A stretch of DNA of 43,675 nucleotides. Source: Rhizobium sp. PDO1-076. GTDB lineage: Bacteria > Pseudomonadota > Alphaproteobacteria > Rhizobiales > Rhizobiaceae. Location: the NCBI RefSeq assembly GCF_000247475.1, contig NZ_AHZC01000233.1, positions 1 to 43,675 of the forward strand, given 5' to 3'. The notes under the pieces were generated by a model. The model had not been told where the DNA came from and searched no databases. It worked only from the letters and a program-made list of their open reading frames with translations. Made by a program: the position numbers and the translations under genes. Positions 1 to 9,742 of this stretch are shown one piece after another (the stretch's first letter is position 1; every line of letters starts with the position of its first letter).

Positions 1-1561
1 GGTTGCCGAGCCCCTCCACGGCATCGCAGGCATTGGAGAGGAGGTTGACCAGCACCTGCTGCAGACGCACCGAGCCCCCATGAACCGGTGGCAGACCAGG
101 GGCGATGTTGATGATGAGCTCGGCATCGGCCGTGGACAGACGTGCGGAGATGATTTCCAGCGTATCATGCACCACGTCCTCAAGCGCCACCGCCGCAAGC
201 TTCTCGTTCGGCTTGCGGGCGAAGTTGCGCAAATGCCGGCTGATCGAGGCCATGCGATCGATCAGGCCGGAAATACGCGTCAGGTTCTCGCGCGCCTCGC
301 CCACGCGCTGGCGATCGATCAGCATGACCGCACTGTCGGCATAGGTCTTGGCGGCGGCAAGCGGCTGGTTGAATTCGTGCGAAAGCGCTGCCGACATCTG
401 GCCAAGGCCCGCCAGCTTGCCGGCCTGGATCAGATCGGCCTGGGTTTGCCGCAGCTGAGAGTTGACCCGCGCCAGATCGGCCGTGCGCTCCTCGACGCGC
501 CGCTCCAGCTCCGCCTGTGCCTCGACTTGCATCAGCATGCGCTCTTCCAGACGGGCGCGACGCTGGATCACCACCGCGAGCAGGAGAAACATCAGGCACA
601 ATGACAGAAGAATGGCGATCTGCATGGTGCGCGCCTGTGCACGGATCGAGCCGGTATCCAGCAGAACACTGACAGTCCAGCCGGCATCGATCATGTAGTC
701 CGACTTGACCAGGTATTCGCGGAAAGCGCCATTCGTCGGAACGGTCATCAGTTCATGATTGTCGAACTGGCTGCGCTTGATCGGCAACTCCTTGAGCACG
801 GCATCGGAATAGCGCCGCGATGCAGTCGTGCGCTCCAGTCGCTCGGCCGTCAGCGGCAGCACCGACGAATAAAGCCAGCCCGGACTGCCGGTCATGAAGA
901 TGATGCCTTCCGGATCGGAGACGAGGATCTTGTACTCGCCGCCGCGCCAGGATGCCTCGATGCTGTCGATATCGACCTTGAAGACTATGACCCCGCCAAC
1001 GGCGCCATCGACATGGATCGGAGAGGCGAAATAATAGCCGCGTTTTGCCGATGTCGTGCCAAGCGCATAAAAGCGCGATTGCCGCCCGGCCGCAGCCTCC
1101 TGGAAATAGGGACGATAGCTGAAGTTCTCGCCGACAAAGCTCGCCGGGCCATCGTAATTGCTGGCCGCAATGGTTACGCCGTCCATGGTCATGATGTAGA
1201 TGTCAGAGGACTTGAGCAGCGCGTTGATCGCCTTCAGGTAGACGTTGGCATGCGCGCGCAGGCCGGCATCATCGGGGCGGCGCACCAGTTCCTTCATGTC
1301 CGGATCATCGGCAATCAGCGCCGGCAATGGCTCATAACGCTTGAGGTGACCGCTGAGTGCCGCTGCCGCCAGGCGCAACGCACTTTCGGCCTGCAACGAG
1401 GCCTCGTCCATCACGCTGCGGGTGAGAAGCCTGTTGCCCGCAGTCATCACACCGATGGCGGCAATCACAAGCAAGACGACCAGAATGCCAATGATGCGCC
1501 TTGCCATCACCACGCGCTGCCATGGCCTTGCAACCTTTCCTGCGGCCTTCGATGTCGTCAA
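1..1561 (-). CDS. dctB: DctB-like sensor histidine kinase (3' end cut by window edge)
   Basis: Inner-membrane two-component sensor kinase of the C4-dicarboxylate (DctB) type. Visible in order: a first membrane segment (about residues 20-41), a periplasmic double-PAS/Cache-like sensor region (about 42-310), a second membrane segment near 310-330, a Glu/Arg-rich coiled coil, and the HisKA H-box ALSHEFNQP with the phospho-accepting His near residue 393. The N-box (NLLSNACDAVEGLG) lies at the very window edge; the G boxes are outside. Start chosen as TTG at 1561 because GGAGGAGG stands 7 bases upstream. An in-frame ATG at 1507 would remove 18 residues and has no such site. Known DctB phosphorylates DctD to activate the dctA transporter; dctA is often divergent from dctB, but here the upstream neighbour is a chemoreceptor on the same strand. 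The ligand is therefore inferred from family only. Confidence 0.85.
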   Translation of the reverse strand, partial: MTTSKAAGKVARPWQRVVMARRIIGILVVLLVIAAIGVMTAGNRLLTRSVMDEASLQAESALRLAAAALSGHLKRYEPLPALIADDPDMKELVRRPDDAGLRAHANVYLKAINALLKSSDIYIMTMDGVTIAASNYDGPASFVGENFSYRPYFQEAAAGRQSRFYALGTTSAKRGYYFASPIHVDGAVGGVIVFKVDIDSIEASWRGGEYKILVSDPEGIIFMTGSPGWLYSSVLPLTAERLERTTASRRYSDAVLKELPIKRSQFDNHELMTVPTNGAFREYLVKSDYMIDAGWTVSVLLDTGSIRAQARTMQIAILLSLCLMFLLLAVVIQRRARLEERMLMQVEAQAELERRVEERTADLARVNSQLRQTQADLIQAGKLAGLGQMSAALSHEFNQPLAAAKTYADSAVMLIDRQRVGEARENLTRISGLIDRMASISRHLRNFARKPNEKLAAVALEDVVHDTLEIISARLSTADAELIINIAPGLPPVHGGSVRLQQVLVNLLSNACDAVEGLGN

Positions 1562-1656
1562 ACTCGGTCCTCCTCCGGTATCAAGGATATCGAGCCCCGC
1601 ACAACTTTCCAAGGGCCGACCACGCATCAGCCCGTCGGCGCCGCGTCAGCCGAACG

Positions 1657-1686
1657 AGAAAAGCCGCCAGCGGTCGCTGGCGGCTT
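1657..1686 (-). terminator. Rho-independent terminator of the chemoreceptor gene
   Basis: A perfect 11-bp inverted repeat, AAGCCGCCAGC (1661-1671) and GCTGGCGGCTT (1676-1686), with a 4-base loop. Read on the minus strand the stem runs into TTTTCTCG. It sits 24 bases after the stop codon of the chemoreceptor and before the kinase start, so the two minus-strand genes are probably separate transcription units. Confidence 0.8.
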
Positions 1687-1709
1687 GATCTTAATGCAGG
1701 TGGAACGGG

Positions 1710-4250
1710 TCAGGCTGCCCGGGAATGCGAGCCGGCAGACCGTCGCTGGCTTTCGGGTGCAAGCTTGAACTGATCGACCAGTTGCATCAGCGCATCCGCC
1801 TCATCGGCAAGCTGGCGCGTGGCGGCATTGGTTTCTTCCACCATCGCCGCATTGCGCTGCGTCATCTGGTCCATCTCGTTGACCGAGGAATTGACCTCGC
1901 CCAGAGCGTTCGACTGGTCGCGGCTCGCCATGGCAATGATCGACACCCGCTCGGAAACCGTGATGATATTGGCGGAGATCTCGGCAAGAACGGCACCGGT
2001 CTGCTGGACCAGCTTGGCACCTGAGGAAACTTCGGTGCTCGACTTGTGGATCAGGTCCTTGATCTGCTGGGCGGCTCCGGCCGAACGCTGGGCAAGCTCG
2101 CGGACTTCCTGTGCGACGACCGCAAAGCCCTTGCCGGCCTCGCCGGCACGGGCGGCTTCGATCCCGGCATTCAGCGCCAGAAGGTTGGTCTGGAAGGCGA
2201 TTTCATCGATCACGTCGATGATCTGCACGATCTGGCCGGACGCATCCTCGATACGACCCATGGCGTCGATGGCACTGGCCACGACAACCGACGAGGTATC
2301 CGCGCGACCCTTGGTGTCGGCAACGATGCTGTTGGCCTCCTCGGCCTGTTCGGCCGACGATTTGACAGTCACGGTGATCTCATCGACCGCAGCCGCGGTT
2401 TCCTCGAGCGAAGCAGCCTGCTGTTCCGTGCGCTTGGCCAGTTGGTCGGCAGCACTGCTCATTTCCGCAGCATTGCGCTGGATCATATAGGTGTTGGACC
2501 GGATACGCGTTACCGTGTCCTGAAGACGCTCCAGCGACTGGTTGAAGTCGGTGCGCAACTGTTCGAGACGGCCATGGAACGGCGTATCGATCGTCTTTGA
2601 GATATCGCCCTGCGCCATCCGGCCGAGACCGGCGGCGAGCGCGTTGACGGCAAAGTCGATCTGCCGGTCGACATCCTGCTTTTCGCGGTCGTTGCGCCGA
2701 CGATCTTCCTCGGCTTCCGCCCGCTCCGCCTCGCTGCGGCTTTCGATTTCGATCTTCGAAAGGGCATTCTGCTTGAATACGCCGAGCGCACGGGCCATTT
2801 CGCCGATTTCATCGACACGGGCTTCGCCGTTGATCTTGGTATCCAGTACGCCATCGGCGAGGCGCCGCATGGCAGCGGTGATCTGACCGATCGGACCCTT
2901 GAAGGTCAGCACCAGGCCGATGCCGGCGAAGATGGAAATCAGGATGCCGAGGCCTGTGGCACCGATCGAGATCGAATTGGCATCGCGGCGCTCTTCACCG
3001 GCACTGACCTTCTGCAATTCGGCAAACGATGTCAGCTGCGTCCAGATCGTGTTGAGATCGGCACCGGCCTGGCCATAGCTCGCCTTGCGATCCTGGCTAA
3101 TCTTGACCAGGTCGACACTGGCGTTCTGCATGACCTCGATGGCCGGAGACAGATCGGTCTTGAGCTGCGCCATGAACGGCAGGTCGGCTGCGGATTTCTC
3201 CAGTGTCGCCAGGTCATCGCGCATCGCTGCGACCCGGCTCTCGAGAAGCACGCGGTTTTCCTCGGTCGGCTCCAGAAGGAAGCGCGCCATCATGATCTGC
3301 GTCTGATAGCTGGAGCTCACCAGCTTGCGACCATCGTTCAAAACGGCCTGCGCCTTGGCCAGCGGCGCATCCAGTTCGCCGAACTTGATCGTCGCCTCTT
3401 TCATCTTCTGCTGCGCGGCAAGGCCGAGATAGGCATTCAGCTGGGTGAAATTGCGCAGCTTGCCGGTAACGTCGGTGATGACGGCTTCGGATTTGTCGTT
3501 CGCAGCCAGGATGACCGTCAACTCGCCCATGATCTTGTCGATCGTCTTGGCGGCCGACTTGTTGGCTTCCGGCAGTGCAGTCACAAGCACGCTGTGGCGC
3601 TGTTTCATTTCGTCGAGGCGCGACGCGATAACGGCAAACTTCTCGTCCGGCGACTTGGCCTTGGTATAGGCCGAATTCATTTCGGTCAGGAATGTGCCGG
3701 TGCTGCGGATCCGGTCCGCATCGCGAAGCATCGACTTCGCAGCGGTATCATCGGCCTGAACGGCACTTTCCACCTTGCCCATGGCATCGGTCGCCAAAGC
3801 CTGCGAGGCGACAACCACGCCGACGCCCTGCTGAAGCGACTGGACCAGGCCGGACTCGGTCTCATGCAGACGCCAGAGTTCATCGATATGCTTGACCACC
3901 TGATCAACCAGTTGGCCGGCCTGCTCAAGCTCGGCGCGGCCATCGGCATTGGCCGGCAATTGCGCAAGCGTGTCCTGAAGCACCTGCTGCTGCTGCTTCA
4001 ACCGGCTGGTGACGTCCTCGCGTCCGGCGGCTGTCGTCTCGGCAAGGAAACTGCTCATCGCAGCCGACACATCGCGGAAGCCGCTCAACGACTGCAACAC
4101 GCTATTGGATATTTCGATGCGTCCCTGGAGAAGTCCGGAGGCATAAAGGCCGGTAAACCCGACGGCTGAAATGCTGATGACAAAGGGAAGAATGAAGATC
4201 AACACCTTGGTCTGGATGTTAAACCGCGACAAAATACGATCAATAAACAC
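1710..4250 (-). CDS. Methyl-accepting chemotaxis protein with large periplasmic domain
   Basis: Transmembrane chemoreceptor, 846 residues, signalling to CheA/CheW. Membrane segment 1 is at about residues 14-36. A long, mostly helical periplasmic domain (about 40-425) follows, then membrane segment 2 (427-450), a HAMP domain (about 450-505), a coiled-coil linker, and an MCP signalling domain. The signalling domain has the conserved hairpin tip [20 protein letters not shown] just before residue 708. No C-terminal NWETF-type pentapeptide is present. The periplasmic part is unusually long (close to 390 residues) and resembles multi-helix four-helix-bundle sensors rather than a Cache fold; the ligand is unknown. 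The start is GTG at 4250, with GGAGGAGAGGG ending 6 bases upstream. It is monocistronic, judging from the terminator after it and the 340-bp gap before it. Confidence 0.93.
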   Translation of the reverse strand: MFIDRILSRFNIQTKVLIFILPFVISISAVGFTGLYASGLLQGRIEISNSVLQSLSGFRDVSAAMSSFLAETTAAGREDVTSRLKQQQQVLQDTLAQLPANADGRAELEQAGQLVDQVVKHIDELWRLHETESGLVQSLQQGVGVVVASQALATDAMGKVESAVQADDTAAKSMLRDADRIRSTGTFLTEMNSAYTKAKSPDEKFAVIASRLDEMKQRHSVLVTALPEANKSAAKTIDKIMGELTVILAANDKSEAVITDVTGKLRNFTQLNAYLGLAAQQKMKEATIKFGELDAPLAKAQAVLNDGRKLVSSSYQTQIMMARFLLEPTEENRVLLESRVAAMRDDLATLEKSAADLPFMAQLKTDLSPAIEVMQNASVDLVKISQDRKASYGQAGADLNTIWTQLTSFAELQKVSAGEERRDANSISIGATGLGILISIFAGIGLVLTFKGPIGQITAAMRRLADGVLDTKINGEARVDEIGEMARALGVFKQNALSKIEIESRSEAERAEAEEDRRRNDREKQDVDRQIDFAVNALAAGLGRMAQGDISKTIDTPFHGRLEQLRTDFNQSLERLQDTVTRIRSNTYMIQRNAAEMSSAADQLAKRTEQQAASLEETAAAVDEITVTVKSSAEQAEEANSIVADTKGRADTSSVVVASAIDAMGRIEDASGQIVQIIDVIDEIAFQTNLLALNAGIEAARAGEAGKGFAVVAQEVRELAQRSAGAAQQIKDLIHKSSTEVSSGAKLVQQTGAVLAEISANIITVSERVSIIAMASRDQSNALGEVNSSVNEMDQMTQRNAAMVEETNAATRQLADEADALMQLVDQFKLAPESQRRSAGSHSRAA

Positions 4251-4590
4251 GGACTACCCTCTCCTCCAAATGTCTCAATCGCGGCACCAAAAGTGGGCCC
4301 GAGCGAACTGGAAACATTCACGCCTAATCGGCCGAGAGTAGGTGACGGATAGCTAACACCGCCTTAATGGCCCATAATTAAAGTAGCGGTCGATTGCCCT
4401 GATGCCCTTGGCTTCGGCACATTTCAAACCACAATCAATGTCCGCGATCACGTCATGAAATCGCGCCAAAAGCGTGTGCGAGATGGACAATCCCGCACAC
4501 CACCTCGCACACGACGCAGATCGACTGATCCCCGTGCCGTCATTCGTCAATCAGGACCAGCCTAAGAGCATGAACGAGCCGAGGGAGGGC
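4251..4590. other. Intergenic region upstream of chemoreceptor, downstream of kduI
   Basis: 340 bases without a convincing gene. A 65-codon minus-strand reading frame at 4353-4550 has no family resemblance and no good ribosome site. The part next to 4250 is AT-richer (around 4360-4385) and probably holds the chemoreceptor promoter. A threefold GTGTGCGAG-type repeat lies at 4474-4512. No strong terminator was seen after kduI. Confidence 0.5.
4474..4512. repeat. Three copies of a 9-mer, one inverted
   Basis: GTGTGCGAG at 4474-4482 is the exact reverse complement of CTCGCACAC at 4504-4512, and a one-mismatch copy CCCGCACAC lies at 4492-4500. The long loop (21 bases) makes a terminator unlikely. 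A protein-binding site or the degraded 3' region of kduI are alternatives. Confidence 0.4.
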
Positions 4591-5433
4591 TCAACGCAAA
4601 TCTTCGATCGCAACCGGATCGACATCGGTATAATCGACATTGTCGCCGGCCATCGCCCAGATGAAGGAATAGTTCGCCGTGCCGGCGCCGGAATGGATCG
4701 ACCAACCGGGAGACAGGACCGCCTCCTCGTTCTTCATCACCACATGGCGTGTTTCATCAGGCTCGCCGAGCAGATGGAAGACACGCGCCTTCTCCGTCAT
4801 GTCGAAATAGAGATAGGCCTCCATGCGTCGATCATGGACATGGCAGGGCATCGTGTTCCACACGGAGCCCTTGGCAAGACTGGTCATGCCGACCACAAGC
4901 TGGCAGGTCTTGACGCCTTCCGGATGAACAAACTGGAAGATCGAGCGTTCGTTGCTGGTCTCCTGAGCGCCCAGATCGATCCGCTTGGCGTCTGATATGC
5001 CGATATGGCGGGCAGGATAGGAGGCATGCGCCGGCGCGCTGAGCAGATAGAATTTTGCCGGGTTTTCGGCGGAACTGGATGCAAACGTCACCGAAGCTCC
5101 CATGCCCGCATAAACCATGTCGCGCGGACCGGTTGCGAACGCCTCGCCGCTCACCGTCACCACACCCGGGCCACCGATGTTGACAGCGATCAGTTCACGC
5201 CGTGCCAGAAGCTCCGGCGTGCCAGCCGGCTTGATCGTTTCAAGGGTCAAGGGCTCGGCTTCCGGCATGGCACCGCCGACGATCATCCGGTCATAGTTGG
5301 TATAATGCAGTTGAATTCGACCCATCACGAACAGCGGAGGCAGCAGAAAATGCTCGCGCAACTGATCGGTGCCGAAGCTTGCGGCGGTCATAGGATCGAT
5401 TGCAAAACGGTTGGTGAAATCAGTATGCGTCAT
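4591..5433 (-). CDS. kduI: 5-dehydro-4-deoxy-D-glucuronate isomerase (KduI)
   Basis: Cytoplasmic isomerase of the pectin pathway. It converts 5-keto-4-deoxyuronate (DKI), the ring-opened product of unsaturated galacturonate, to 2,5-diketo-3-deoxygluconate, which KduD and KdgK/KdgA normally process further. Length is 280 residues, normal for the family. The zinc-binding set H-x-H-x4-E (His198, His200, Glu205) plus His247 in SPGWSIHSGAG matches the cupin site known from E. coli KduI. Start is ATG at 5433 because GGGAGG lies 4 bases upstream; an upstream in-frame start at 5487 would add 18 unrelated residues. It lies just downstream of the AraC regulator and near the Tog transporter and GH105 hydrolase, which fits galacturonide use. 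No kduD is in the window. Confidence 0.93.
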   Translation of the reverse strand: MTHTDFTNRFAIDPMTAASFGTDQLREHFLLPPLFVMGRIQLHYTNYDRMIVGGAMPEAEPLTLETIKPAGTPELLARRELIAVNIGGPGVVTVSGEAFATGPRDMVYAGMGASVTFASSSAENPAKFYLLSAPAHASYPARHIGISDAKRIDLGAQETSNERSIFQFVHPEGVKTCQLVVGMTSLAKGSVWNTMPCHVHDRRMEAYLYFDMTEKARVFHLLGEPDETRHVVMKNEEAVLSPGWSIHSGAGTANYSFIWAMAGDNVDYTDVDPVAIEDLR

Positions 5434-5606
5434 AATGCCTCCCGAACATGTATTTAAACTCATCATACAGGTTGAGGGAGCAACCACAAGCTTGAAAGCG
5501 GCATATGCGGGGGCATGACTTGAATCTAGCGAAGAGACAGAGGTGAATTTAACCTACAAGGTAAGGACGAAAAAGAGCGTGCAACTGAAAACATATGACA
5601 GGTTTT

Positions 5607-6520
5607 TCAGGACCTCGCGAGAGGATAAACAATCTGGCCATCTTCTTCGCCACGCGGGAAAGCCCCTTCCCGGCTCCTGCGTTCGGCGTCGCGATATCCT
5701 TGCGGGCTCACACCGATATAACGCTTGAACATCCGCGAGAAATAATAGGCATCGCCGTAGCCTGAAAGCGCCGCAGCCCGCTTCACGGTGCAGCCGCCGG
5801 CGAGAAGGCCCATGGCCCGCTCCATGCGCTTAAACTCTTGAAACTTGTCGGGCGTCCAGCCGACTCGCCTGCGGAACTCGCGCTTGAAATAGTCCAGATT
5901 GTACGGCGCGGCGTCCAGCACCTGGCGGACGATATGCTCGCTGAGCGGATCCGCAGCAATCTGGCTTGCCGCAACCATGATCGCCAGAGACAGTTGATCG
6001 GGGTTGGCGACATTGCCGACCGACTGCTCGCGCCACCCGCAAATGCCTGCTCGATGAATTCGGTCAGCAGGAACATGAAAACGTGATGTTGCTGGAGCGT
6101 CGTTGAATAGGGCGGTGCGGTTTCGCGGTAATGCCGGACCACCTTTTCCAGCATGTCCCAACGCGACAGTGCAACAGCACGCTTCAACTGCATCTGCCCC
6201 ATCAGATCCAGACGCCCGAACAGATCGAGCGTGAAATGTTGCGCAATGCCCGTGTAAGGCTCGACCGAGGTCGAGTAGCCGACGAACCGGGTTTCGGCGT
6301 TCAGCAGCATCGCACAGCCCGGCACCATCGACACCGTCTCGCCCTCGATCTCGTACTGCGCGCTGCCCGTCAGGCAGATGACCAGATCGTGGACCCGGTT
6401 GGACTTGTCGATCCGCCATGTCTGGGTGTGCTGCATCCGGATTGTCGAGCGCGTCAGGTTGAGCGCCAGCGCATTCATCGGAATGCCGGCCAGAACCTGA
6501 CCTTCAGTTTCCTCCATCAT
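5607..6520 (-). pseudogene. AraC-family regulator, frameshifted near 6025-6045
   Basis: Transcription regulator with an N-terminal cupin-type sensor domain (about residues 1-165) and a C-terminal double helix-turn-helix AraC domain. The conserved AraC features (HIVRQVLD, VKRAAALSGYGDAYYFSRMF) are clear, but in a different frame from the sensor domain. The first frame runs from the start through TEFIEQAFAGG and then becomes nonsense. The second frame picks up at WREQSVGNVANPDQLS. Adding one base between 6025 and 6045 restores about 304 residues, a normal AraC length. Start taken as ATG 6520 (or 6517) after AGGGGG; an upstream TTG at 6538 lacks a site. Divergent from the Tog operon and upstream of kduI, it is the obvious candidate pectin-locus regulator. 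It is either truly broken or a sequencing error. Confidence 0.8.
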
Positions 6521-6796
6521 TTTCCCCCTATTCGTCAATTTCCGCGCAAAGACTTCCGCCGGATATTAGCCACAGGAGCGGCCAGTTTGAAAAGGCCGGC
6601 GAGGAAATCGGGAGGAGACGGGACGCGGTGGCGAGCCCTGCGGAGGAGCAGGAGCAGCAGAAGGCGTGTCCCCGCATATTGCGATGCAGAAAAGAGAACA
6701 TCTTGTCCGGACCATCCATGCGCCCCGGCACATGGGAAATTGCCGGTGCGATATCGATTGCGCGCCAGCGCGTAGCAACGCAGCGAGGAGCGCACA

Positions 6797-7681
6797 ATGA
6801 GCGGAGACAGCCGTTATCTCGGGCTGCTCTATCTGTCGCCCTACATTCTCGGCTTGCTGGTCTTCACCACCGTGCCTTTTGTCATTTCGCTCTATCTGAG
6901 CTTTACCGACTACAATCTGATGAGTGCGCCGATCTTCACCGGGCTGGACAATTATATCCGCCTGTTTACTGCCGACCGCACGTTCCGCAAGTCACTCTGG
7001 GTGACACTGCTCTATGTCTTCACCACGGTACCGCTGAAGCTTGCCTTCGCGCTCTTCGTCGCCGTGATCCTGAATTCCAAGCTGAAATTCATCAACGTCT
7101 TCCGCACCGCCTTCTACGTGCCATCGATCCTCGGCGGCTCGATCGCCATCGCGGTGCTGTGGCGCTACATGTTTGCCGATGTCGGCCTGGTCAACATGGG
7201 ACTTGGAATGATCGGACTCGAACCGGTCAACTGGTTCGGTGATCCGGTCAACGCGCTGTTCACCATCACATTGCTGCGGCTCTGGCAGTTCGGCTCGGCC
7301 ATGGTGATCTTCCTGGCCGCGCTGCAGAGCATCGACAAGAGCCTCTACGAAGCTGCTGCCATCGACGGCGCGGGCAAGTGGAAGAGCTTCGTCCACATCA
7401 CCCTGCCGCTGATCACGCCGGTCATCTTCTTCAACCTCATCATGCAGATGGTCCAGGCATTCCAGGAGTTCAACGGCCCCTACATCATCACCCAGGGCGG
7501 GCCGCTGAAAGCCACCTATCTGCTGCCGATCTACATCTACGACGAGGCCTTCAAGCGCTTCGACATGGGATATGCCTCAGCCATCGCCTGGGTGCTCTTC
7601 GTCATCATCATGGCGCTGACCCTGATCGCCTTCTGGTCCTCGCGCCATTGGGTCTATTACGCCGGCGACAAGAGGAGCTGA
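6797..7681 (+). CDS. togM: Oligogalacturonide-type ABC transporter permease (TogM-like)
   Basis: Inner-membrane permease of the MalF/CUT1 sugar ABC family, 294 residues with about six hydrophobic segments. The EAA loop, which contacts the ATPase, reads YEAAAIDGAGKWKSFVHITL near residues 189-208. First gene of a five- or six-gene plus-strand operon (permease, permease, ATPase, binding protein, GH28, GH105). ATG at 6797 is preceded by GAGGAG 7 bases upstream. The Tog assignment rests mainly on the neighbouring binding protein and on the pectin enzymes; a rhamnogalacturonan-fragment importer (Yes/Rhi type) is the main alternative. The 276-bp gap to the divergent AraC gene should hold the promoter, though I cannot place it. 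Confidence 0.85.
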   Translation: MSGDSRYLGLLYLSPYILGLLVFTTVPFVISLYLSFTDYNLMSAPIFTGLDNYIRLFTADRTFRKSLWVTLLYVFTTVPLKLAFALFVAVILNSKLKFINVFRTAFYVPSILGGSIAIAVLWRYMFADVGLVNMGLGMIGLEPVNWFGDPVNALFTITLLRLWQFGSAMVIFLAALQSIDKSLYEAAAIDGAGKWKSFVHITLPLITPVIFFNLIMQMVQAFQEFNGPYIITQGGPLKATYLLPIYIYDEAFKRFDMGYASAIAWVLFVIIMALTLIAFWSSRHWVYYAGDKRS

Positions 7682-7683
7682 CC

Positions 7684-8592
7684 ATGACCGAACACGCGCT
7701 CGCCTCCCTGTCTGCAGAACTCGACGATGTCTCGCTCGCCCGCAGCCGCGACCTGCGCCGTCAGAGGATCACCACCGTGATCCGCTACACGGTCCTGACG
7801 CTTGTCGGCCTGATCATGATCTATCCGCTGGTCTGGCTGATCGGCGCGTCTTTCAAGACAAATTCAGAGATCTTTGCCAATCCCGGTTTCTGGCCCCAGA
7901 ACCCGACGATCGATGGTTACATTAAGGGCTGGAAGACATCGACGCCCTACAGCTTCGGCACCTTCTTCCTGAACACGCTGTGGATCGTCCTGCCGAAGAT
8001 GATCGGCACGGCAATCTCCTGCACGGCGGTCGCTTATGGCTTTGCCCGCTTCGAGTTCCCGTTCAAGAAATTGCTCTTCGCCACCCTGATCGCCACGCTG
8101 CTGTTACCGAATGTCGTTACCCGCATTCCGCAATATCTGCTGTTTCGCGATCTCGGCTGGCTCGACACCTTCCTGCCGCTCTGGGTGCCCTCGGCACTCG
8201 CCGGCGACGCCTTCTTCGTCTTCATGCTGGTCCAGTTCCTGCGCGCCATCCCGCGCGACATGGAAGAGGCCGCCCGCGTCGATGGCGCCAACACATGGCA
8301 GGTGCTCGTCTTCATCATCATTCCGCTGCTGATGCCGGCCCTAATCTCCGTCTGCCTGTTCCAGTTCATGTGGACGATGAACGACTTCCTCGGACCGCTG
8401 ATCTACATCTCTTCGGTCGAAAAATTCCCGGTATCGCTGGCGCTCAAGCTGTCGATCGACACGACCGAAGCGTTCGAATGGAACCGTGTGCTGGCCATGT
8501 CGGTGCTGGCGCTGACGCCGGCACTCGCAGTCTTCTTCCTTGCCCAGAAATACTTCATCGACGGCATCTCCGCCGGCGGCATCAAAGGATAA
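7684..8592 (+). CDS. togN: Oligogalacturonide-type ABC transporter permease (TogN-like)
   Basis: Second CUT1 permease (MalG-like), 302 residues. A roughly 35-residue cytoplasmic N-terminus precedes the first membrane segment (TVLTLVGLIMIYPLVWLIGA), and further segments follow. The EAA loop is EEAARVDGANTWQVLVFIII. Start is ATG at 7684, two bases after the stop of the preceding permease; its ribosome site AGAGGAG overlaps the end of that gene, so the two are translationally coupled. A longer in-frame opening back to 7378 merely overlaps togM and is not coding. It forms the channel with the other permease and is powered by the ATPase that follows 4 bases later. Confidence 0.86.
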   Translation: MTEHALASLSAELDDVSLARSRDLRRQRITTVIRYTVLTLVGLIMIYPLVWLIGASFKTNSEIFANPGFWPQNPTIDGYIKGWKTSTPYSFGTFFLNTLWIVLPKMIGTAISCTAVAYGFARFEFPFKKLLFATLIATLLLPNVVTRIPQYLLFRDLGWLDTFLPLWVPSALAGDAFFVFMLVQFLRAIPRDMEEAARVDGANTWQVLVFIIIPLLMPALISVCLFQFMWTMNDFLGPLIYISSVEKFPVSLALKLSIDTTEAFEWNRVLAMSVLALTPALAVFFLAQKYFIDGISAGGIKG

Positions 8593-8596
8593 ACCG

Positions 8597-9709
8597 ATGG
8601 CCAGGCTGCAACTCAAGAACCTCGAAAAAGACTATGGGTCCTTTCGCGCCGTGCATGGCATCAATCTCGATGTCGAAGACGGGGAGTTCATGGTGCTGGT
8701 CGGCCCGTCCGGTTGCGCCAAGTCGACGACGCTGCGCATGATCGCCGGGTTGGAACAGGTGACCGGCGGCGAGATCCGCATCGGTGGCCAGCTGGTCAAT
8801 GACCGTTCGCCCGGAGACCGCGGCATTTCCATGGTCTTCCAGAACTATGCGCTTTATCCGCATATGAAGGTGAAAAAGAACCTCTCCTTCAGCATGCGCC
8901 TGAAGCGCCGACCAACCACCGAGATCGACGCCGAAACAGACAAGGTCGCAGACACGCTGGAAATCGGCGCTCTGCTTGAGCGCCTGCCGAAACAGCTGTC
9001 CGGCGGCCAGGCCCAGCGTGTTGCCGTAGGCCGCGCGCTGATCAAGAAGCCGCAGGTCTTCCTCTTCGACGAACCCCTGTCGAACCTCGATGCCAAGCTG
9101 CGCGCCTCGATGCGCGTGCGCATCACCGACCTGCACAAGAGATTGAAGGCCGACGGCATGGCGGCTACGGTTATCTATGTCACCCACGATCAGACCGAGG
9201 CCATGACCATGGGCGACCGCATCTGCGTGATGAAGGATGGCCACATCATGCAGGTCGCCGACCCGGTCACCCTCTACAACCGTCCCGCCAACGCCTTTGT
9301 CGCCGGCTTCATCGGCAGTCCGGAGATGAACCTGATTTCAGCCGATCTCACGGCGCGCGACGAGATCATAACAGCCGGCCAGACGGTGCCGCTCATCGCC
9401 GGCCTGAGCAACCGCCTGATCGCCAATGCACCACAACAGGTGACGATGGGCATCCGCCCGCAGCATTTGCGCGTTGCTGCCCCCGAAACTCCCGGCACGC
9501 TGAACGGCAGGATCAGCCATGTCGAATTCATGGGACACGAGGTTTACCTCTATGTCGACATCGGCCCGGAGCGCGTCATTGCCGTTGTCCCATCGAGCCA
9601 GTTCGACCGCAGCGCCATCCGCGACGATCGTATCTGGCTGACCCCCGATATTGCCCAGATGCATATCTTCGACCGCCAGAGCGGGGACAACATCTCTCTG
9701 GCCAACTGA
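8597..9709 (+). CDS. togA: Sugar ABC transporter ATP-binding protein (TogA/UgpC-like)
   Basis: Cytoplasmic ATPase subunit, 370 residues. The nucleotide-binding domain (about 1-235) has Walker A GPSGCAKST (Ala where Gly is usual; the catalytic Lys and Ser/Thr are kept), Q-loop FQNYALYPHM, signature LSGGQAQRVAVGRAL, Walker B VFLFDEPLSNLD and the H-loop His in YVTHDQTEAM. A C-terminal TOBE/MalK-like regulatory domain follows (GIRPQHLRV). Start ATG 8597 follows AAGGAT with a 7-base gap and lies 4 bases after the togN stop. ATPases of this MsmX/UgpC group can energise more than one importer, so it may serve other sugar systems too. Confidence 0.9.
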   Translation: MARLQLKNLEKDYGSFRAVHGINLDVEDGEFMVLVGPSGCAKSTTLRMIAGLEQVTGGEIRIGGQLVNDRSPGDRGISMVFQNYALYPHMKVKKNLSFSMRLKRRPTTEIDAETDKVADTLEIGALLERLPKQLSGGQAQRVAVGRALIKKPQVFLFDEPLSNLDAKLRASMRVRITDLHKRLKADGMAATVIYVTHDQTEAMTMGDRICVMKDGHIMQVADPVTLYNRPANAFVAGFIGSPEMNLISADLTARDEIITAGQTVPLIAGLSNRLIANAPQQVTMGIRPQHLRVAAPETPGTLNGRISHVEFMGHEVYLYVDIGPERVIAVVPSSQFDRSAIRDDRIWLTPDIAQMHIFDRQSGDNISLAN

Positions 9710-9742
9710 CATTTTCATCGTTTCAACTTGGGAGGAGCCAAA

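Noticed and set aside
755..1768. 337-codon plus-strand open frame
   Set aside because: Antisense to the sensor kinase and runs over the terminator at 1657-1686.
4353..4550. 65-codon minus-strand frame in the kduI-chemoreceptor gap
   Set aside because: No recognisable family, weak ribosome site, composition unlike neighbouring genes.
5445..5470. Possible operator TGTAT...ATACA upstream of kduI
   Set aside because: Only 5-bp arms match and the inner bases do not pair; too weak to call.
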